From: Yunchengibacter salinarum
GTDB taxonomy: Bacteria; Pseudomonadota; Alphaproteobacteria; Sphingomonadales; Kordiimonadaceae
Length of the DNA stretch: 64,000 bases
Direction: 5' to 3'
Assembly: GCF_037658235.1 (NCBI RefSeq)
Contig: NZ_JBBJLN010000004.1
Location: 124,001 to 188,000 of the forward strand
Positions 1 through 9,794 of the stretch are shown one piece after another (the first letter of the stretch is position 1; each line of letters begins with the position of its first letter). The translations under genes and the position numbers were made by a program. The notes under the pieces were generated by a model. It was not told the DNA's origin. It searched no databases and worked only from the letters and a program-made list of their open reading frames with translations.

Positions 1-76
1 ACACCGTTACCGGCGTCTTGGATTTGCGAACGGCGTTAAGGAATACATCCTGAAGGTTCTGGTTTTTATCTGACAT
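1..76 (-). CDS. hfq: RNA chaperone Hfq (partial, N-terminus only)
   Basis: Only the first 25 codons are inside the window; the gene continues off the left edge. The visible protein starts MSDKNQNLQDVFLNAVRK and continues into KTPVTV, which is the alpha-1 helix and first strand of Hfq. Hfq is the hexameric RNA chaperone that helps small RNAs pair with mRNAs. The ATG is at 76-74 on the minus strand. The position fits the alphaproteobacterial order ntrB-ntrC-ntrY-ntrX-trkA-trkH-hfq. The 157 bp before it (77-233) hold no gene, only a short hairpin at 100-113 (GCCGA-TTTT-TCGGC) in the probable hfq leader. Confidence 0.9.
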   Translation of the reverse strand, partial: MSDKNQNLQDVFLNAVRKSKTPVTV

Positions 77-233
77 GCAGTGCCCAAACTTCTTGTTTCG
101 CCGATTTTTCGGCTTGGTGTCCTCCCGGCGGTGATGCGACCGCAACCCGGCCCCACAACCACATGGACAGTTTATGACAAAGAAGATTGGACTTGGCTAA
201 CATTTTTCAAGGCGGATATGGCATGTGCCTCTG

Positions 234-1682
234 TCAACTGCGCCAGAGGGCGCGCGCGAAAAGCGCCAGAACCAGCGATGCTTCCAGCCGACCCACCATC
301 ATCAACACCCCCAGGATCACATGATCCGGTGCGGTCAGGCCATCAAAGCCGACAAAACCGGGGTCGATTCCCGCCACCAGCGGCCCGGACAGGGTCAACG
401 CGGAAAAGCTCAGCAAAATGGCATCCTGAAAATGCACCCCGAACATTCCCAGAGCCAGCGTGCCTGTCACGAATGCCAGTATGAAGCCGCCGATCAGCAG
501 CCAGACGGCGCCGCTATCGCCCGGCTCCACTTCATTCTGATCATAGTGAAGCCGGTGAATGCCGCTGGGATGCGCCAGACGATTCAGTTCGGAAAAGGCG
601 AGCCTAAGCACCAGATAAAGGCGCATCTGCCGAAGTCCACCCCCGGTGCCGGTTACCGCGCCGCCAATGGCGGCCAGCGCCATGAGCACCAGTGCGACGG
701 GAAGATAGTCCTGACCCGCCGGGGCCGCGCCAGGCGGCATCCATCCCGTGGTGCTGATGGCGGATATGACCTTGAAAAGCGCCCTGGCCACGTCCGGCAT
801 GGAAACAGCGCCCCCGGCCAGAAGAAGCAGCGCCGTGCCAGCCAGCACACTGACCGCCAATGTGCGGCGCTCCTGATCACGCCTGCCGCGACGGTGGCCA
901 CTGAGCATCACATAGAGCATATCCCAGTTGCTGACCGCCAGCAGCATCACAGCCGACACCACCACGGCGACGAACACCCCGTCATCCGCCAAGGGGGCGG
1001 CCCAGTCCAGCCCCGTGGTACTGACCGCCGACAGGGCCGTCAGCAGGGCCCGTTCAGGCGCCATGCCCGCCAGCAGAAGCAGCAGCACCGTAAGCGCGGT
1101 CACCCCGGCATAAAGGGGCGCCAGGTGCCGGGCGGCGGCGCGCAATCGTGGATAGCCCGCCATGGTATCGCCGAACGGTAGCGGGGACCGACGCAATTGT
1201 ACGCCGCCGCTGTTGATCACGGTCAGAAATGACAGCGCCAGCGTGATGGCGGCAAAGCCCCCCAGCCAGCCCACCAGCGCACGCCAGAGCCGTTCCGCGG
1301 TGCCGGGCATTGCGTCCGGGCCGATACCGGCAAGGCTGCTGGCCCCGTGAGTGGTGACCAGCGCCATGCCATCGAAAAAGGCTCCGGCAAGATCCAGCCG
1401 GTCATGGATCAGATAAAGCGGCAGGCCCGCCACCATCGCCAGCAACAGGCAGCCGAAAAGCGGCAACAGCACCGTCAGCACGGGTAAACGCTGCATTCGG
1501 GCGCCGCGAAACCCCAGCACCATGGAACCGCCGATCAGCAGCGTGAGCGTAACACCGCCCGTAAAGCCGGATATGGCCCGGCCCTCGCCGCTCACAAGCG
1601 CCACGGCCAATGGCAGCAGCATCACGAGGCCCAGACCCAGGGTCCAACTTCCGATCTGAAGCATGAGCCGCGCGGACCACAT
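234..1682 (-). CDS. trkH: Trk-type potassium uptake channel subunit TrkH
   Basis: Polytopic inner-membrane K+ transporter that works with the cytoplasmic regulator TrkA, encoded immediately upstream. At 482 aa it has normal TrkH length. Four pore-loop repeats are visible as degenerate filter motifs: TTHGASSLAG, SAVSTTGLDW, SAISTTGWMPP and ALTLSGPLVAG, each between hydrophobic helices. The start at 1682 (MWSARLMLQIG) is chosen because it lies 1 nt after the trkA stop; the longer reading into trkA (from 1790) has no family-like sequence. The first filter has H instead of the usual second T-G run, a small departure. TrkH rather than KtrB is inferred from the operon with a double-domain TrkA. Confidence 0.9.
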   Translation of the reverse strand: MWSARLMLQIGSWTLGLGLVMLLPLAVALVSGEGRAISGFTGGVTLTLLIGGSMVLGFRGARMQRLPVLTVLLPLFGCLLLAMVAGLPLYLIHDRLDLAGAFFDGMALVTTHGASSLAGIGPDAMPGTAERLWRALVGWLGGFAAITLALSFLTVINSGGVQLRRSPLPFGDTMAGYPRLRAAARHLAPLYAGVTALTVLLLLLAGMAPERALLTALSAVSTTGLDWAAPLADDGVFVAVVVSAVMLLAVSNWDMLYVMLSGHRRGRRDQERRTLAVSVLAGTALLLLAGGAVSMPDVARALFKVISAISTTGWMPPGAAPAGQDYLPVALVLMALAAIGGAVTGTGGGLRQMRLYLVLRLAFSELNRLAHPSGIHRLHYDQNEVEPGDSGAVWLLIGGFILAFVTGTLALGMFGVHFQDAILLSFSALTLSGPLVAGIDPGFVGFDGLTAPDHVILGVLMMVGRLEASLVLALFARALWRS

Positions 1683-1683
1683 C

Positions 1684-3066
1684 TCAGAACACCTCGGCCC
1701 GCGCGGAGAACAGTTGCTCGATCTTGCGGACGGCCCCCGCCATGGCGAAGCAGACAATGCGATCGCCAACCCGGATCGACGTGTCGGCATTGGGTACGAT
1801 CACCCGGTCATCGCGCACGATCACCCCGAACCTGGCATTGCGGTGCAGTTTCAGATCAGAGACCTTGCGCCCGGCCACGTCCGAGCCTTCCATCACGTCC
1901 GCCTCGATGATTTCCGCTACCCCGTCCCGAATGGAATACACATCCCGTATCCGGCCCCGGCGAATATGCCTGATGATGCTGGACACGGTAATTTCCCGCG
2001 GGTCCAGAGCCACATCGATGCCGATACTGTTCAAAAGAGAGCCATAAACCGGATTGTTCATCAGGGCCACCGCCCGGCGGCAGCCGTGTTTCTTGGCCAT
2101 CAGGGCCGAGAGAATGTTTACCTCGTCGTCATTGGTGACGGTGACAATGGTATCAGCCTGCGAGATATTCACTTCACGTAATATATCAACATCAAGCGCG
2201 TTACCGTTGATAACGATGGTGTTTTCAACTTTTTCAGCAGCCTTTTCCGCCTTGGCCGGATCCTGTTCGATCAGCTTCAGGTTCAGACTGGCGGCGATAT
2301 CCGACTGTTCCAGCTTGCTGGCCAGAAATGTGCCGATATTGCCCCCGCCCACAATTACCAGCCGCTGGGCGCGCTGTTCTTCATGGCCGAACACCGCCAT
2401 GGCGCGCTCGGTCATGCTGTCCTCCACGGCCACATACACATGGTCACCCACCTGCAACTGATCATCGCTTCGGGGCACGAAGACCCGCTCGCCGCGAACC
2501 ACCCCGACCACATTGGTCTGAAGCTTGGGAAACAACTCGGTCAACTGGCGCAGGGGCGTGTTCACCACCGGGCAGGATTCGCCAAGCGTGATGCCCAGCA
2601 CGCGCGCCCGCCCGCCCACAAAGCGCAGCACATTGAAGGCCCCCGGTACTTCAAGGCGGCGGCGCAGTGCCTCCGCCACTTCCATTTCGGGGGAAATGAT
2701 CACATCAATCGGCAGATTGTCCCGCGCGAACAGGTCCGCCCATTTGCTCCGCAGATAAGCCTGATTGCGAATCCGCGCCACTTTTGTCGGTACATTGAAC
2801 AGACTGTCCGCCACCTGGCAGGCCACCATGTTCACCTCGTCCGACAGTGTGACGGCGATCATCAGGTCCGCGTCATTGGCACCTGCCTGTTCCAGCATTT
2901 CCGGGTCGGACGCAAAGCCCACAAACGCCTGAAGGTCCAGGGTTTCACTGATCTGGCGAATCAGCTTGGGGGATCGGTCGATCACCGTCACGTCGTTATT
3001 CTGGTCGGCCAGATGCTGGGCAATGTTGAAGCCCACCTGCCCGGCGCCGCACACAATCACCTTCAT
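1684..3066 (-). CDS. trkA: Trk system potassium uptake regulator TrkA
   Basis: Cytoplasmic NAD(H)-binding gating subunit of the Trk K+ channel, 460 aa. It has two RCK halves, each with a Rossmann nucleotide motif: GAGQVGFNIA at residues 7-16 followed by the acidic VIDRS, and VGGGNIGTFLA near residue 240. Each half ends in a TrkA_C domain. Full length for a double-RCK TrkA. It sits in the ntr-trk cluster 33 bp after ntrX and 1 nt before trkH, so the three genes are probably co-transcribed, linking K+ uptake with the NtrYX system as in many alphaproteobacteria. Confidence 0.95.
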   Translation of the reverse strand: MKVIVCGAGQVGFNIAQHLADQNNDVTVIDRSPKLIRQISETLDLQAFVGFASDPEMLEQAGANDADLMIAVTLSDEVNMVACQVADSLFNVPTKVARIRNQAYLRSKWADLFARDNLPIDVIISPEMEVAEALRRRLEVPGAFNVLRFVGGRARVLGITLGESCPVVNTPLRQLTELFPKLQTNVVGVVRGERVFVPRSDDQLQVGDHVYVAVEDSMTERAMAVFGHEEQRAQRLVIVGGGNIGTFLASKLEQSDIAASLNLKLIEQDPAKAEKAAEKVENTIVINGNALDVDILREVNISQADTIVTVTNDDEVNILSALMAKKHGCRRAVALMNNPVYGSLLNSIGIDVALDPREITVSSIIRHIRRGRIRDVYSIRDGVAEIIEADVMEGSDVAGRKVSDLKLHRNARFGVIVRDDRVIVPNADTSIRVGDRIVCFAMAGAVRKIEQLFSARAEVF

Positions 3067-3099
3067 GGAAAGTTTCCTTCTGTAGCCGGGAAAAGCCGG

Positions 3100-4491
3100 T
3101 CAGATCACGCTGTCCCCGGCCTTGTCACCGGTAAGCCCCAAAGATTTCAGCTTCCGGTGCAATGCCGAGCGCTCCATGCCGATAAAGGCCGCCGTGCGGG
3201 AAATATTGCCGCTGAACCGATTGATCTGGGCCTTGAGATATTCCCGCTCAAAGGTTTCCCGCGCCTCCCTCAACGGGGCCGTGATGATTGCACTGTCACC
3301 GCCATAGCGCAACAAGTCGCTGGACCCGCTGCGGATTTCCTCAGGCAGGTGATCCATCGTGATCTCCGCGCCCGGCCGTTCCGGGCCCAGGATCAGTATG
3401 CGTTCGATGGTGTTTTTCAACTGGCGCACATTGCCCGGCCAGTCATGAGCCTGCAAGGCGGCCACGGCATCGTCGCTGAGATGCCGACGCGGACGCCCGG
3501 TGCTGTCGGCAATGCTGTCCAGAAAATGCTGGGCCAGGTCAGGAATGTCCTCCCGCCGCTCGGACAGGGCGGGCGTGTTGACCGGCACCACATTCAGCCG
3601 GTGATACAGGTCTTCCCGGAAGCGGCCCTGCTCGATCTCGTGGACCAGCTCGCGCGAGGTGGCCGAAATCACCCGAACATCCACCTTCACGGAGGTATTG
3701 CCCCCGACCCGCTCGAACTTCTGGTCGGTCAACACGCGCAATATCTTGCCCTGGGTCGGCAGGGGCATGTCCGCCACTTCATCGATGAAAAGCGTGCCGC
3801 CATGGGCGCGCTCGAAAAAGCCGGTCTTGACCACCGCGCCATTCTGCTCGACGCCGAAAAGCTCCCGCTCCATGCGGTGCGGCTCCATGGATGCGGCACT
3901 GACCACCACGAACGGACCATTGGCCCGGTGGGACCGATTATGAATCTGCCGCCCGGTAACTTCCTTGCCGGAACCGCTGGGGCCGGTGATCAGCACCCGG
4001 CTGTTGGTGCCGGCCACGCGGTCCACCGTCTGGCGAACCGCATTGATGGCGGCACTGGCGCCGTTCAGATCCACCGTATAACCGGCCCGGCGGCGCAGTT
4101 CCTCATTTTCCCGTTTCAGCCGCTGGGCTTCCGTCGCCCGCTGCACGGTGAGCAGCATATGATCCGCCTCAAAGGGCTTTTCGATGAAATCATAGGCACC
4201 CTGCTTGATGGCGGCGACGGCGGTTTCCACATTCCCATGGCCGGAAATGACCACCACGGGCAAATCCCGGTGGCGAGACTTTACCAACTCCAGAATTTCC
4301 AGCCCGTCCAGCTTGCTGCCCTGTAGCCAGATATCCAGTAACAGCAGCGCCGGCAGCCGGGATTCGATTTCCGCCAGGCAACTGTCACTGCATCCCGCCG
4401 TGCGGGCATGATAGCCCTCATCCTCAAGGATGCCCGATACCAGTTCCCGGATATCTTCCTCGTCATCGACAATCAGAATATCTAACGCCAT
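3100..4491 (-). CDS. ntrX: Response regulator NtrX
   Basis: NtrC-family response regulator partnered with the sensor NtrY. It has a receiver domain (residues 3-120, phospho-acceptor D53 in LLLDIWLQG), an AAA+ domain with Walker A GPSGSGKE and Walker B GGTLFIDEVADM, and a C-terminal Fis-type helix-turn-helix ending ERSALHRKLKSLGL. The start at 4491 (MALDILIVDDEED) gives 463 aa, the usual family length; longer readings add Pro/Arg-rich sequence. The stretch where sigma-54 activators have GAFTGA reads VEQNGAVVKTG here, so direct sigma-54 activation is doubtful; this loss is known for NtrX proteins. It probably controls nitrogen, redox or envelope responses. Confidence 0.93.
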   Translation of the reverse strand: MALDILIVDDEEDIRELVSGILEDEGYHARTAGCSDSCLAEIESRLPALLLLDIWLQGSKLDGLEILELVKSRHRDLPVVVISGHGNVETAVAAIKQGAYDFIEKPFEADHMLLTVQRATEAQRLKRENEELRRRAGYTVDLNGASAAINAVRQTVDRVAGTNSRVLITGPSGSGKEVTGRQIHNRSHRANGPFVVVSAASMEPHRMERELFGVEQNGAVVKTGFFERAHGGTLFIDEVADMPLPTQGKILRVLTDQKFERVGGNTSVKVDVRVISATSRELVHEIEQGRFREDLYHRLNVVPVNTPALSERREDIPDLAQHFLDSIADSTGRPRRHLSDDAVAALQAHDWPGNVRQLKNTIERILILGPERPGAEITMDHLPEEIRSGSSDLLRYGGDSAIITAPLREARETFEREYLKAQINRFSGNISRTAAFIGMERSALHRKLKSLGLTGDKAGDSVI

Positions 4492-4534
4492 ATCTCTGCC
4501 TCTGACTCCTTGCTGCGCGGCATGGGGACATCCC

Positions 4535-6979
4535 CTACTCCGCCGCCCTTCCGCCGTCGCCCGCCGGGGCGGAGGATTCCGCCTCGGCTGCCGCGCCCAA
4601 CCGTTCCAGAACCGCATGATGGAATGACAGAACGGCACGAGCGCCCACCGGTTTCAGGTCGCTGACCCGCACACGGCCACCATGCTCTTCCATGATCCGC
4701 CGCACAATGGCCAGGCCAAGCCCGGTTCCCTTGACCCGCGTGGTCACATAGGGCTCCATCAGACGGTCTTTCTGTTCCTTGGGCAGGCCCACGCCATTAT
4801 CTTCCACAACGATATGGGTAACGCCTGCATCCTGGGTCAGTGTTACCCGGATGCGGCCAGGTTCCACCGTGTCACCGTCCGCGGCCTTGTCCCGCGCGAC
4901 CCGGCTTTCCACCGATTCCGCGGCATTTTTCATCAGATTGGTCAGTGCCTGCCCCACCAGCCGCCCATCAACCGGGATCGACCGGGTATGATCCGGTATC
5001 TGCGTCACAAAGGTCACGTCCGACCAGGCCACATCCTGAAGGAACACCGCCTGGCTGACCACATCGGCAATATCCGTTTCCTTGAAAAGCGGCGCCGGCA
5101 TCCGCGCAAAGGAGGAGAATTCATCCACCATGCGCCGCAGGTCGCCCACCTGGCGGATGATGGTATCCGTACATTGGGCGAATACCGCCGGATCGCTTTC
5201 CACTTCCTTGCCGTATTTTCGCTTCAGTCGCTCGGCGGACAGATGAATGGGGGTGAGCGGGTTCTTGATCTCGTGGGCGATGCGCCGGGCCACATCGGCC
5301 CAGGCGGCGGTGCGCTGGTCCGCCAGTTGATCGGTCAGGTCATCGAAGGTGACCACAAAGCCGCCCGTGGCCCTGTCCGCCTGCCGTTCCACCGAGACCC
5401 GCGCCAGCAGCGTGCGCATTTCGCCATTCACTTCCAGTTGCACCTGAGCCTGAGCCGTGCCGTCCGAGGCATTCTCGGCCTCGGCCAGAAGCGGCGCGAA
5501 TGCCGGCACTTCCTCCCCCAGCTTGTGCCCCAAAAGATCCTCCTGAGAGCGCCCCAGCAGCGTGCAGGCGGATCGGTTGGGCAGAAAGACGGTCTGATCC
5601 TGTTGCAGGCCGATCACCCCGGCGGAGACGCCTTCCAGCACTTCCTCAAGAAAGCGGCGGCGCTCGTCCAGTTCCGTATTGGCGTGCATCAGGGCATCCT
5701 GATGCCGGGCCAACTGGTCGGTCATCCGATTGAAGGCGCGGGACAATGTGCCCACCTCGTCGCCAGTGGGAACGTGGGGCACACGCACCGCCAGATCGCC
5801 CTTGCCGACCCGCTCCGCCGCGTCCACCAGATTGGACAAGGGAGTGACGAGACGGCTGGAGAACCGCAGGCCGATCCAGATTGCCGCCAGCAGAACCAGC
5901 AGCGCCACGATGATGAACACCACATTGAACTGAATCTGGATATTGCTGCGCTGGCCTTCCATGGTTTCATAGTCAGCCACCGCCGAGCGCGTCGCTTCCA
6001 GATAGGTGAGGGTTCGCGGGTCCAGATCACGGGCGATATACAGATATGTGGGTTGAAGAAATCCGCTTAACTGCTTCAACGCAATAACTGTTTTGTCCGC
6101 CTGATTATTGGCGACAACGGTTTCGCCCCGGCGGGCGCGATCCAGAAGGTCGGTCTTGAGGCGGGATGTTGTCAGTTCCAGATTGTCATTGGCGCGGGCC
6201 AGCACCCTGCCCTCCCCACTGGATTCCTGCACCACCAGCACTTCCGACAGAATGCGGGTGCTGAGCGCCGTTTCGGCCACCCTTTGCAGGGTCAACGGGT
6301 CCTGTCGCTGGGCCGTGGACAGATTGTTGAACGCCACCCCGATCGCCACCAGATCCTTCTGGATGTTGTATCTGTGCTCGATCAGATAGCTTTCCGCCAC
6401 TTCCAGTGAATTGTTGAGGGTGGAGCGCACCTTTTCGCTGAACCAGCTTTGGATGCCGAATTCCAGAAACAGGGCCGAGAAAATCGCCATGATGACGGGC
6501 GGCACACTGGCAATCACGATGAAAGCGCTGGTCACCCGCATATGCAGGCGAGACCCTGGCGCTCCGGCCTTGCGCGCCAGCCACATGCGCACGAACCAGC
6601 GCCCCACGGCGGCGCCCAGCGCCATGAGCAGCACCAGATTGACGATCAGCAGAACCCGTATGGTCTGGCCCGATGCCACCTCGAACGGCGCCGATTTGCG
6701 GGACATGGCCACATAAGTGGTCACGGCGGCAACCAGCGCCATGACGGACAACAGGATTTCAAGGCGCCCCGCCAGCTTGAAACGGCGGGCAAAGATCATC
6801 CACTTGGCCATCTTGCGCCCGGGCAGGCGGGGCGGGCGCTCCGGCAGCGGCCCCAGGGGGCTCCGGGATTCCGGGGAATAACGCCCCCCCGGCTTGCCAT
6901 CATCAGGCTTTTCCGGCTCTGGCGCTCGGCCGCCTTCAGGCGGTCGTGGCCCTTCATGCTGTTCCTGGCCCTGCCCCAT
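4535..6979 (-). CDS. ntrY: Nitrogen regulation sensor histidine kinase NtrY
   Basis: Membrane sensor kinase for NtrX. It has N-terminal transmembrane helices (FKLAGRLEILLSVMALVAAV and the following ones), a periplasmic region, a further helix, HAMP (around GLRFSSRLVTPLSNLVDAAE), PAS, a DHp domain with the H-box AHEIKNPLTPIHLSAERL, and an HATPase domain with MKNAAES, VEDNGVGLP and GTGLGLAIV. The start is uncertain. ATG at 6979 is preferred for its GGAAGAG Shine-Dalgarno; it gives 814 aa with a Pro/Gly/Glu-rich cytoplasmic extension of about 55 residues that most NtrY proteins lack. An ATG at 6811 would remove that tail. The stop is 43 bp before ntrX. Confidence 0.9.
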   Translation of the reverse strand: MGQGQEQHEGPRPPEGGRAPEPEKPDDGKPGGRYSPESRSPLGPLPERPPRLPGRKMAKWMIFARRFKLAGRLEILLSVMALVAAVTTYVAMSRKSAPFEVASGQTIRVLLIVNLVLLMALGAAVGRWFVRMWLARKAGAPGSRLHMRVTSAFIVIASVPPVIMAIFSALFLEFGIQSWFSEKVRSTLNNSLEVAESYLIEHRYNIQKDLVAIGVAFNNLSTAQRQDPLTLQRVAETALSTRILSEVLVVQESSGEGRVLARANDNLELTTSRLKTDLLDRARRGETVVANNQADKTVIALKQLSGFLQPTYLYIARDLDPRTLTYLEATRSAVADYETMEGQRSNIQIQFNVVFIIVALLVLLAAIWIGLRFSSRLVTPLSNLVDAAERVGKGDLAVRVPHVPTGDEVGTLSRAFNRMTDQLARHQDALMHANTELDERRRFLEEVLEGVSAGVIGLQQDQTVFLPNRSACTLLGRSQEDLLGHKLGEEVPAFAPLLAEAENASDGTAQAQVQLEVNGEMRTLLARVSVERQADRATGGFVVTFDDLTDQLADQRTAAWADVARRIAHEIKNPLTPIHLSAERLKRKYGKEVESDPAVFAQCTDTIIRQVGDLRRMVDEFSSFARMPAPLFKETDIADVVSQAVFLQDVAWSDVTFVTQIPDHTRSIPVDGRLVGQALTNLMKNAAESVESRVARDKAADGDTVEPGRIRVTLTQDAGVTHIVVEDNGVGLPKEQKDRLMEPYVTTRVKGTGLGLAIVRRIMEEHGGRVRVSDLKPVGARAVLSFHHAVLERLGAAAEAESSAPAGDGGRAAE

Positions 6980-7127
6980 ACAATCTCTTCCCGGCCTATC
7001 CTCGGCATGATCCGGCCCAGCCTGCATTTCAGGCCGGGTGATGCCAAATGGCAACATGGTAGCCGAAATATCACACAAGGATCACCCGGACGCCAAGGAG
7101 ATTCTCGTTCCGAAAAAATAAGCCGGT

Positions 7128-8648
7128 TCAGCGGCGTCGCGGCAAAGGGACATCCAGATCACGGATTTTCTTCCGCAGGGTATTGCGGTTCAGGCCCAGC
7201 AGCGCCGACGCCTTGACCTGATTGCCCTTGCACACGGCCAGCGTTTTCTCGATCAGGGGGCGCTCAACCTCCTGAAGGATGGTCTGATACAGGCCGCTTG
7301 GGGGCATCTGATCTTCATGCTGATCGAAATAATGGTCCAGATGCAGGCGCATACTTTCAGCGAGTGAGGCCCCCGCCGCGATCACCGGGGTGCCATGATC
7401 CGTGCCCGTGCCACCACTGCCCTCAGGATAGGATCGTTCCAGTTCCTGGCGCACCGCATCGCCGGTGATTTCCTCGCCGGGATAAAGCGCGCAGACCCGG
7501 TAGAGAAAATTTTCCAGCTCCCGCACATTGCCCGGCCAGTGGAAAGCGGAAAGCACATTGGTCGCCCCTCTGGAAAGCCGCTTTTCGCTCAGCCCCACGG
7601 CGGCATTACGGGACATGAAATGCCGGGCCAGGTCCGGGATATCATCCTGCCTTTCCCTGAGCGGCGGCAGGGTCAGGGGCACCACATTGAGCCGGAAGAA
7701 CAGATCCTCCCGGAACAGCCCGGCCTTCACCGCGTCCTGAAGATTCTTGTTGGTGGCCGCGATCACCCGCACATTGGCGCTCTGGGCCACCTGCCCGCCA
7801 ACCGTATGATATTCCCCTTCCTGAAGAACCCGCAGCAGCCGGGTTTGCGCTTCCAGCGGCATGTCGCCGATCTCGTCAAGGAACAGCGTGCCGCCGCGCG
7901 CCTGTCCGAACCGGCCCAGAGTGCGCGCCTGCGCGCCCGTAAAGGCGCCTCGCTCGTGACCGAACAACTCGCTTTCGATCAGTTCCCGCGGCAGGGCCGC
8001 CAGATTGACCGGCACAAAGGGGTGGTCCCGGCGCGGCCCGTGCATGTGAAGGGCGCGGGCCACCAGTTCCTTACCGGTGCCGCTTTCGCCGCCGATCATG
8101 ACGGTCAGGTCCGTGTTCACCACGCGGGCCATCGCCTTGTAAAGCGCCTGCATGGGCTGGGATCGACCCACAAGGATATTGTTTTCGGACTGGGCCAGGG
8201 CTTCCGAGGCGGATTGGGTGTCAATGTGGCCGGGCGCGGGCTCCGCATCCTCAACGCCCTGGCTGCCCCCGGCGCGGGAGCCGAGCGCCTTGCCCACCAC
8301 CGCGATCATGGCATCGATATCGAACGGCTTGGCCAGATAGTCAAAGGCCCCCTTGGTCGAGGCGGTCATGGCGGTGCTCAGCGTATTATGGGCCGACATG
8401 ACGATCACCGGCAGGTCTGGCCGTTCCGCTTGCAGGCGGGGCAGCATGTCCAGACCATTGCCACCGGGCATGATCACATCGGATATCGCCACATCGCCCA
8501 CACCGCTGCGCGCCAGGCGCATCAGCTCTTCCGCCGTATGCGCCTCCTCCACCCGCCAGCCTTCCTGGCGAAATGCCTCGCCCAGAACCGTGCGGATCGC
8601 CGCATCGTCGTCGGCCACAAGAACCGTTACCGCCCGATGAACGCTCAT
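7128..8648 (-). CDS. ntrC: Nitrogen regulation response regulator NtrC
   Basis: Sigma-54-dependent transcription activator for nitrogen assimilation genes, 506 aa. The receiver domain has D57 in ISDVIMPGGNG. The AAA+ domain has Walker A GESGTGKE, an intact GAFTGA loop in FGHERGAFTGAQ and Walker B GGTLFLDEIGDMP. The C-terminal Fis-type helix-turn-helix ends ASALLGLNRNTLRKKIRDL. GGAG lies just before the ATG. It follows ntrB closely (36 bp) and is phosphorylated by it under nitrogen limitation. The intact GAFTGA contrasts with the paralogue NtrX encoded next door. Confidence 0.96.
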   Translation of the reverse strand: MSVHRAVTVLVADDDAAIRTVLGEAFRQEGWRVEEAHTAEELMRLARSGVGDVAISDVIMPGGNGLDMLPRLQAERPDLPVIVMSAHNTLSTAMTASTKGAFDYLAKPFDIDAMIAVVGKALGSRAGGSQGVEDAEPAPGHIDTQSASEALAQSENNILVGRSQPMQALYKAMARVVNTDLTVMIGGESGTGKELVARALHMHGPRRDHPFVPVNLAALPRELIESELFGHERGAFTGAQARTLGRFGQARGGTLFLDEIGDMPLEAQTRLLRVLQEGEYHTVGGQVAQSANVRVIAATNKNLQDAVKAGLFREDLFFRLNVVPLTLPPLRERQDDIPDLARHFMSRNAAVGLSEKRLSRGATNVLSAFHWPGNVRELENFLYRVCALYPGEEITGDAVRQELERSYPEGSGGTGTDHGTPVIAAGASLAESMRLHLDHYFDQHEDQMPPSGLYQTILQEVERPLIEKTLAVCKGNQVKASALLGLNRNTLRKKIRDLDVPLPRRR

Positions 8649-8684
8649 GACTCCATGCTCTCTTCCCGGCGCCTCGCGCCTTTG

Positions 8685-9794
8685 TCACGCCTGTGGCAAG
8701 CGCACCTTGAATCGGCTGCCGCCCCCAGAGCGGTCAGCCACACTCACCGTTCCGCCCATATCGGTTATGTAGCGGGCCACCAGTGCCAGCCCCAGACCGC
8801 TGCCGCCATCCCGCCCGGACACGAAGGGGTCGAACAGGTGCGGGCGGATATCCGCCGGAATGCCGGGCCCCCTGTCCTCCACGCAGATTTCAAGGGGAAC
8901 ACGGCGCTGGGTGCCATCGGGTCCACGCAGCAGAACCCCTTCATGACGGTAGGCGGTTCTCAGGGTAATTTCTCCCCTCATATCAAGGGCTTCACTGGCA
9001 TTCTTCACCAAGTTCAGAAAAACCTGAACCAGGCGGTCAAACGATGCATGGGCCAGGGGAAGGGATGGATCATACAAACGAACCACATCCAGCCTGGCCC
9101 CCTGCCATCCCTGTGCCAGATCCGCCACATGATCCAGCACCTCATGCACATTGACCGGCGCCATATCAGTGACCGCCATGGGGGCGAACCGTTCCAGTTC
9201 GTCCACCAGCCCTTCCACGCGGGCCACCTCCCGGCTGATCAGATCGGTCATGTGACGGTCGCCCGCCCCCAGCTTGCGCGCCAGCAACTGGGCCGCCCCC
9301 CGTATCCCGGCCAGCGGATTGCGCAATTCATGCGCCATCATGGAAGCCAGCCCGCGCACGGATCGGGCCGCCCCTTCCACTTCATCCCGGCTTTGCGCGA
9401 TGGACCGGATGCGGCGCGGCTGGATCATCAGCAACACACGGTCCTGGCCCAGCGGACTGGTGGTCAGATCGCAGCGCTGATGCCCTTCCAGCCCCGCACT
9501 CAAGGGCACATCCATCTGGCTGAACGGCGCCTGTTCCCGACGGGATCGCGCCACCATGGGCAACGCCATCGGGCCGAGCCCCTCGACAGACGCCAATTGC
9601 GCCCCCTTCAATCCGCCACGAGGCCGGGCCAGGATCATGTCCGCCTGACCATGCAGGCTGATGATGCGGTCATCGGCGCCCACGACCAGCAACGCCTGCG
9701 GCAGGCTGGCCAGAATGGCGGCGGCATCCCCTTCCGGGCTTTCCGCCGAACCGAGGGGCATGGCCGCCCCTGTTATTTCGGCGTGTGAGGCCAT
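8685..9794 (-). CDS. ntrB: Nitrogen sensor histidine kinase NtrB (GlnL)
   Basis: Soluble two-component kinase that phosphorylates or dephosphorylates NtrC according to the PII signal. At 369 aa it has an N-terminal PAS domain (residues 25-130), the H-box MAHELRNPLAGIRGAAQ with phospho-acceptor H155, and a catalytic domain with NLVKNASEALD, DRGPGIP and GGSGLGLAL. There is no membrane segment. Its ATG overlaps the dusB stop by 1 nt (TGATG), so dusB-ntrB-ntrC are translationally coupled, the classical nifR3-ntrBC arrangement of alphaproteobacteria. A second in-frame ATG 11 codons later is a possible alternative start. Confidence 0.95.
   Translation of the reverse strand: MASHAEITGAAMPLGSAESPEGDAAAILASLPQALLVVGADDRIISLHGQADMILARPRGGLKGAQLASVEGLGPMALPMVARSRREQAPFSQMDVPLSAGLEGHQRCDLTTSPLGQDRVLLMIQPRRIRSIAQSRDEVEGAARSVRGLASMMAHELRNPLAGIRGAAQLLARKLGAGDRHMTDLISREVARVEGLVDELERFAPMAVTDMAPVNVHEVLDHVADLAQGWQGARLDVVRLYDPSLPLAHASFDRLVQVFLNLVKNASEALDMRGEITLRTAYRHEGVLLRGPDGTQRRVPLEICVEDRGPGIPADIRPHLFDPFVSGRDGGSGLGLALVARYITDMGGTVSVADRSGGGSRFKVRLPQA

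Noticed and set aside
2383..4326. 647-codon open frame on the plus strand across trkA and ntrX
   Set aside because: Antisense to two certain genes; His/Gln/Arg-rich translation with no domain, a typical shadow frame in GC-rich DNA.
7395..9788. 797-codon plus-strand frame over ntrC and ntrB
   Set aside because: Antisense shadow of well-conserved genes; composition is low-information (His, Gly, Gln rich).
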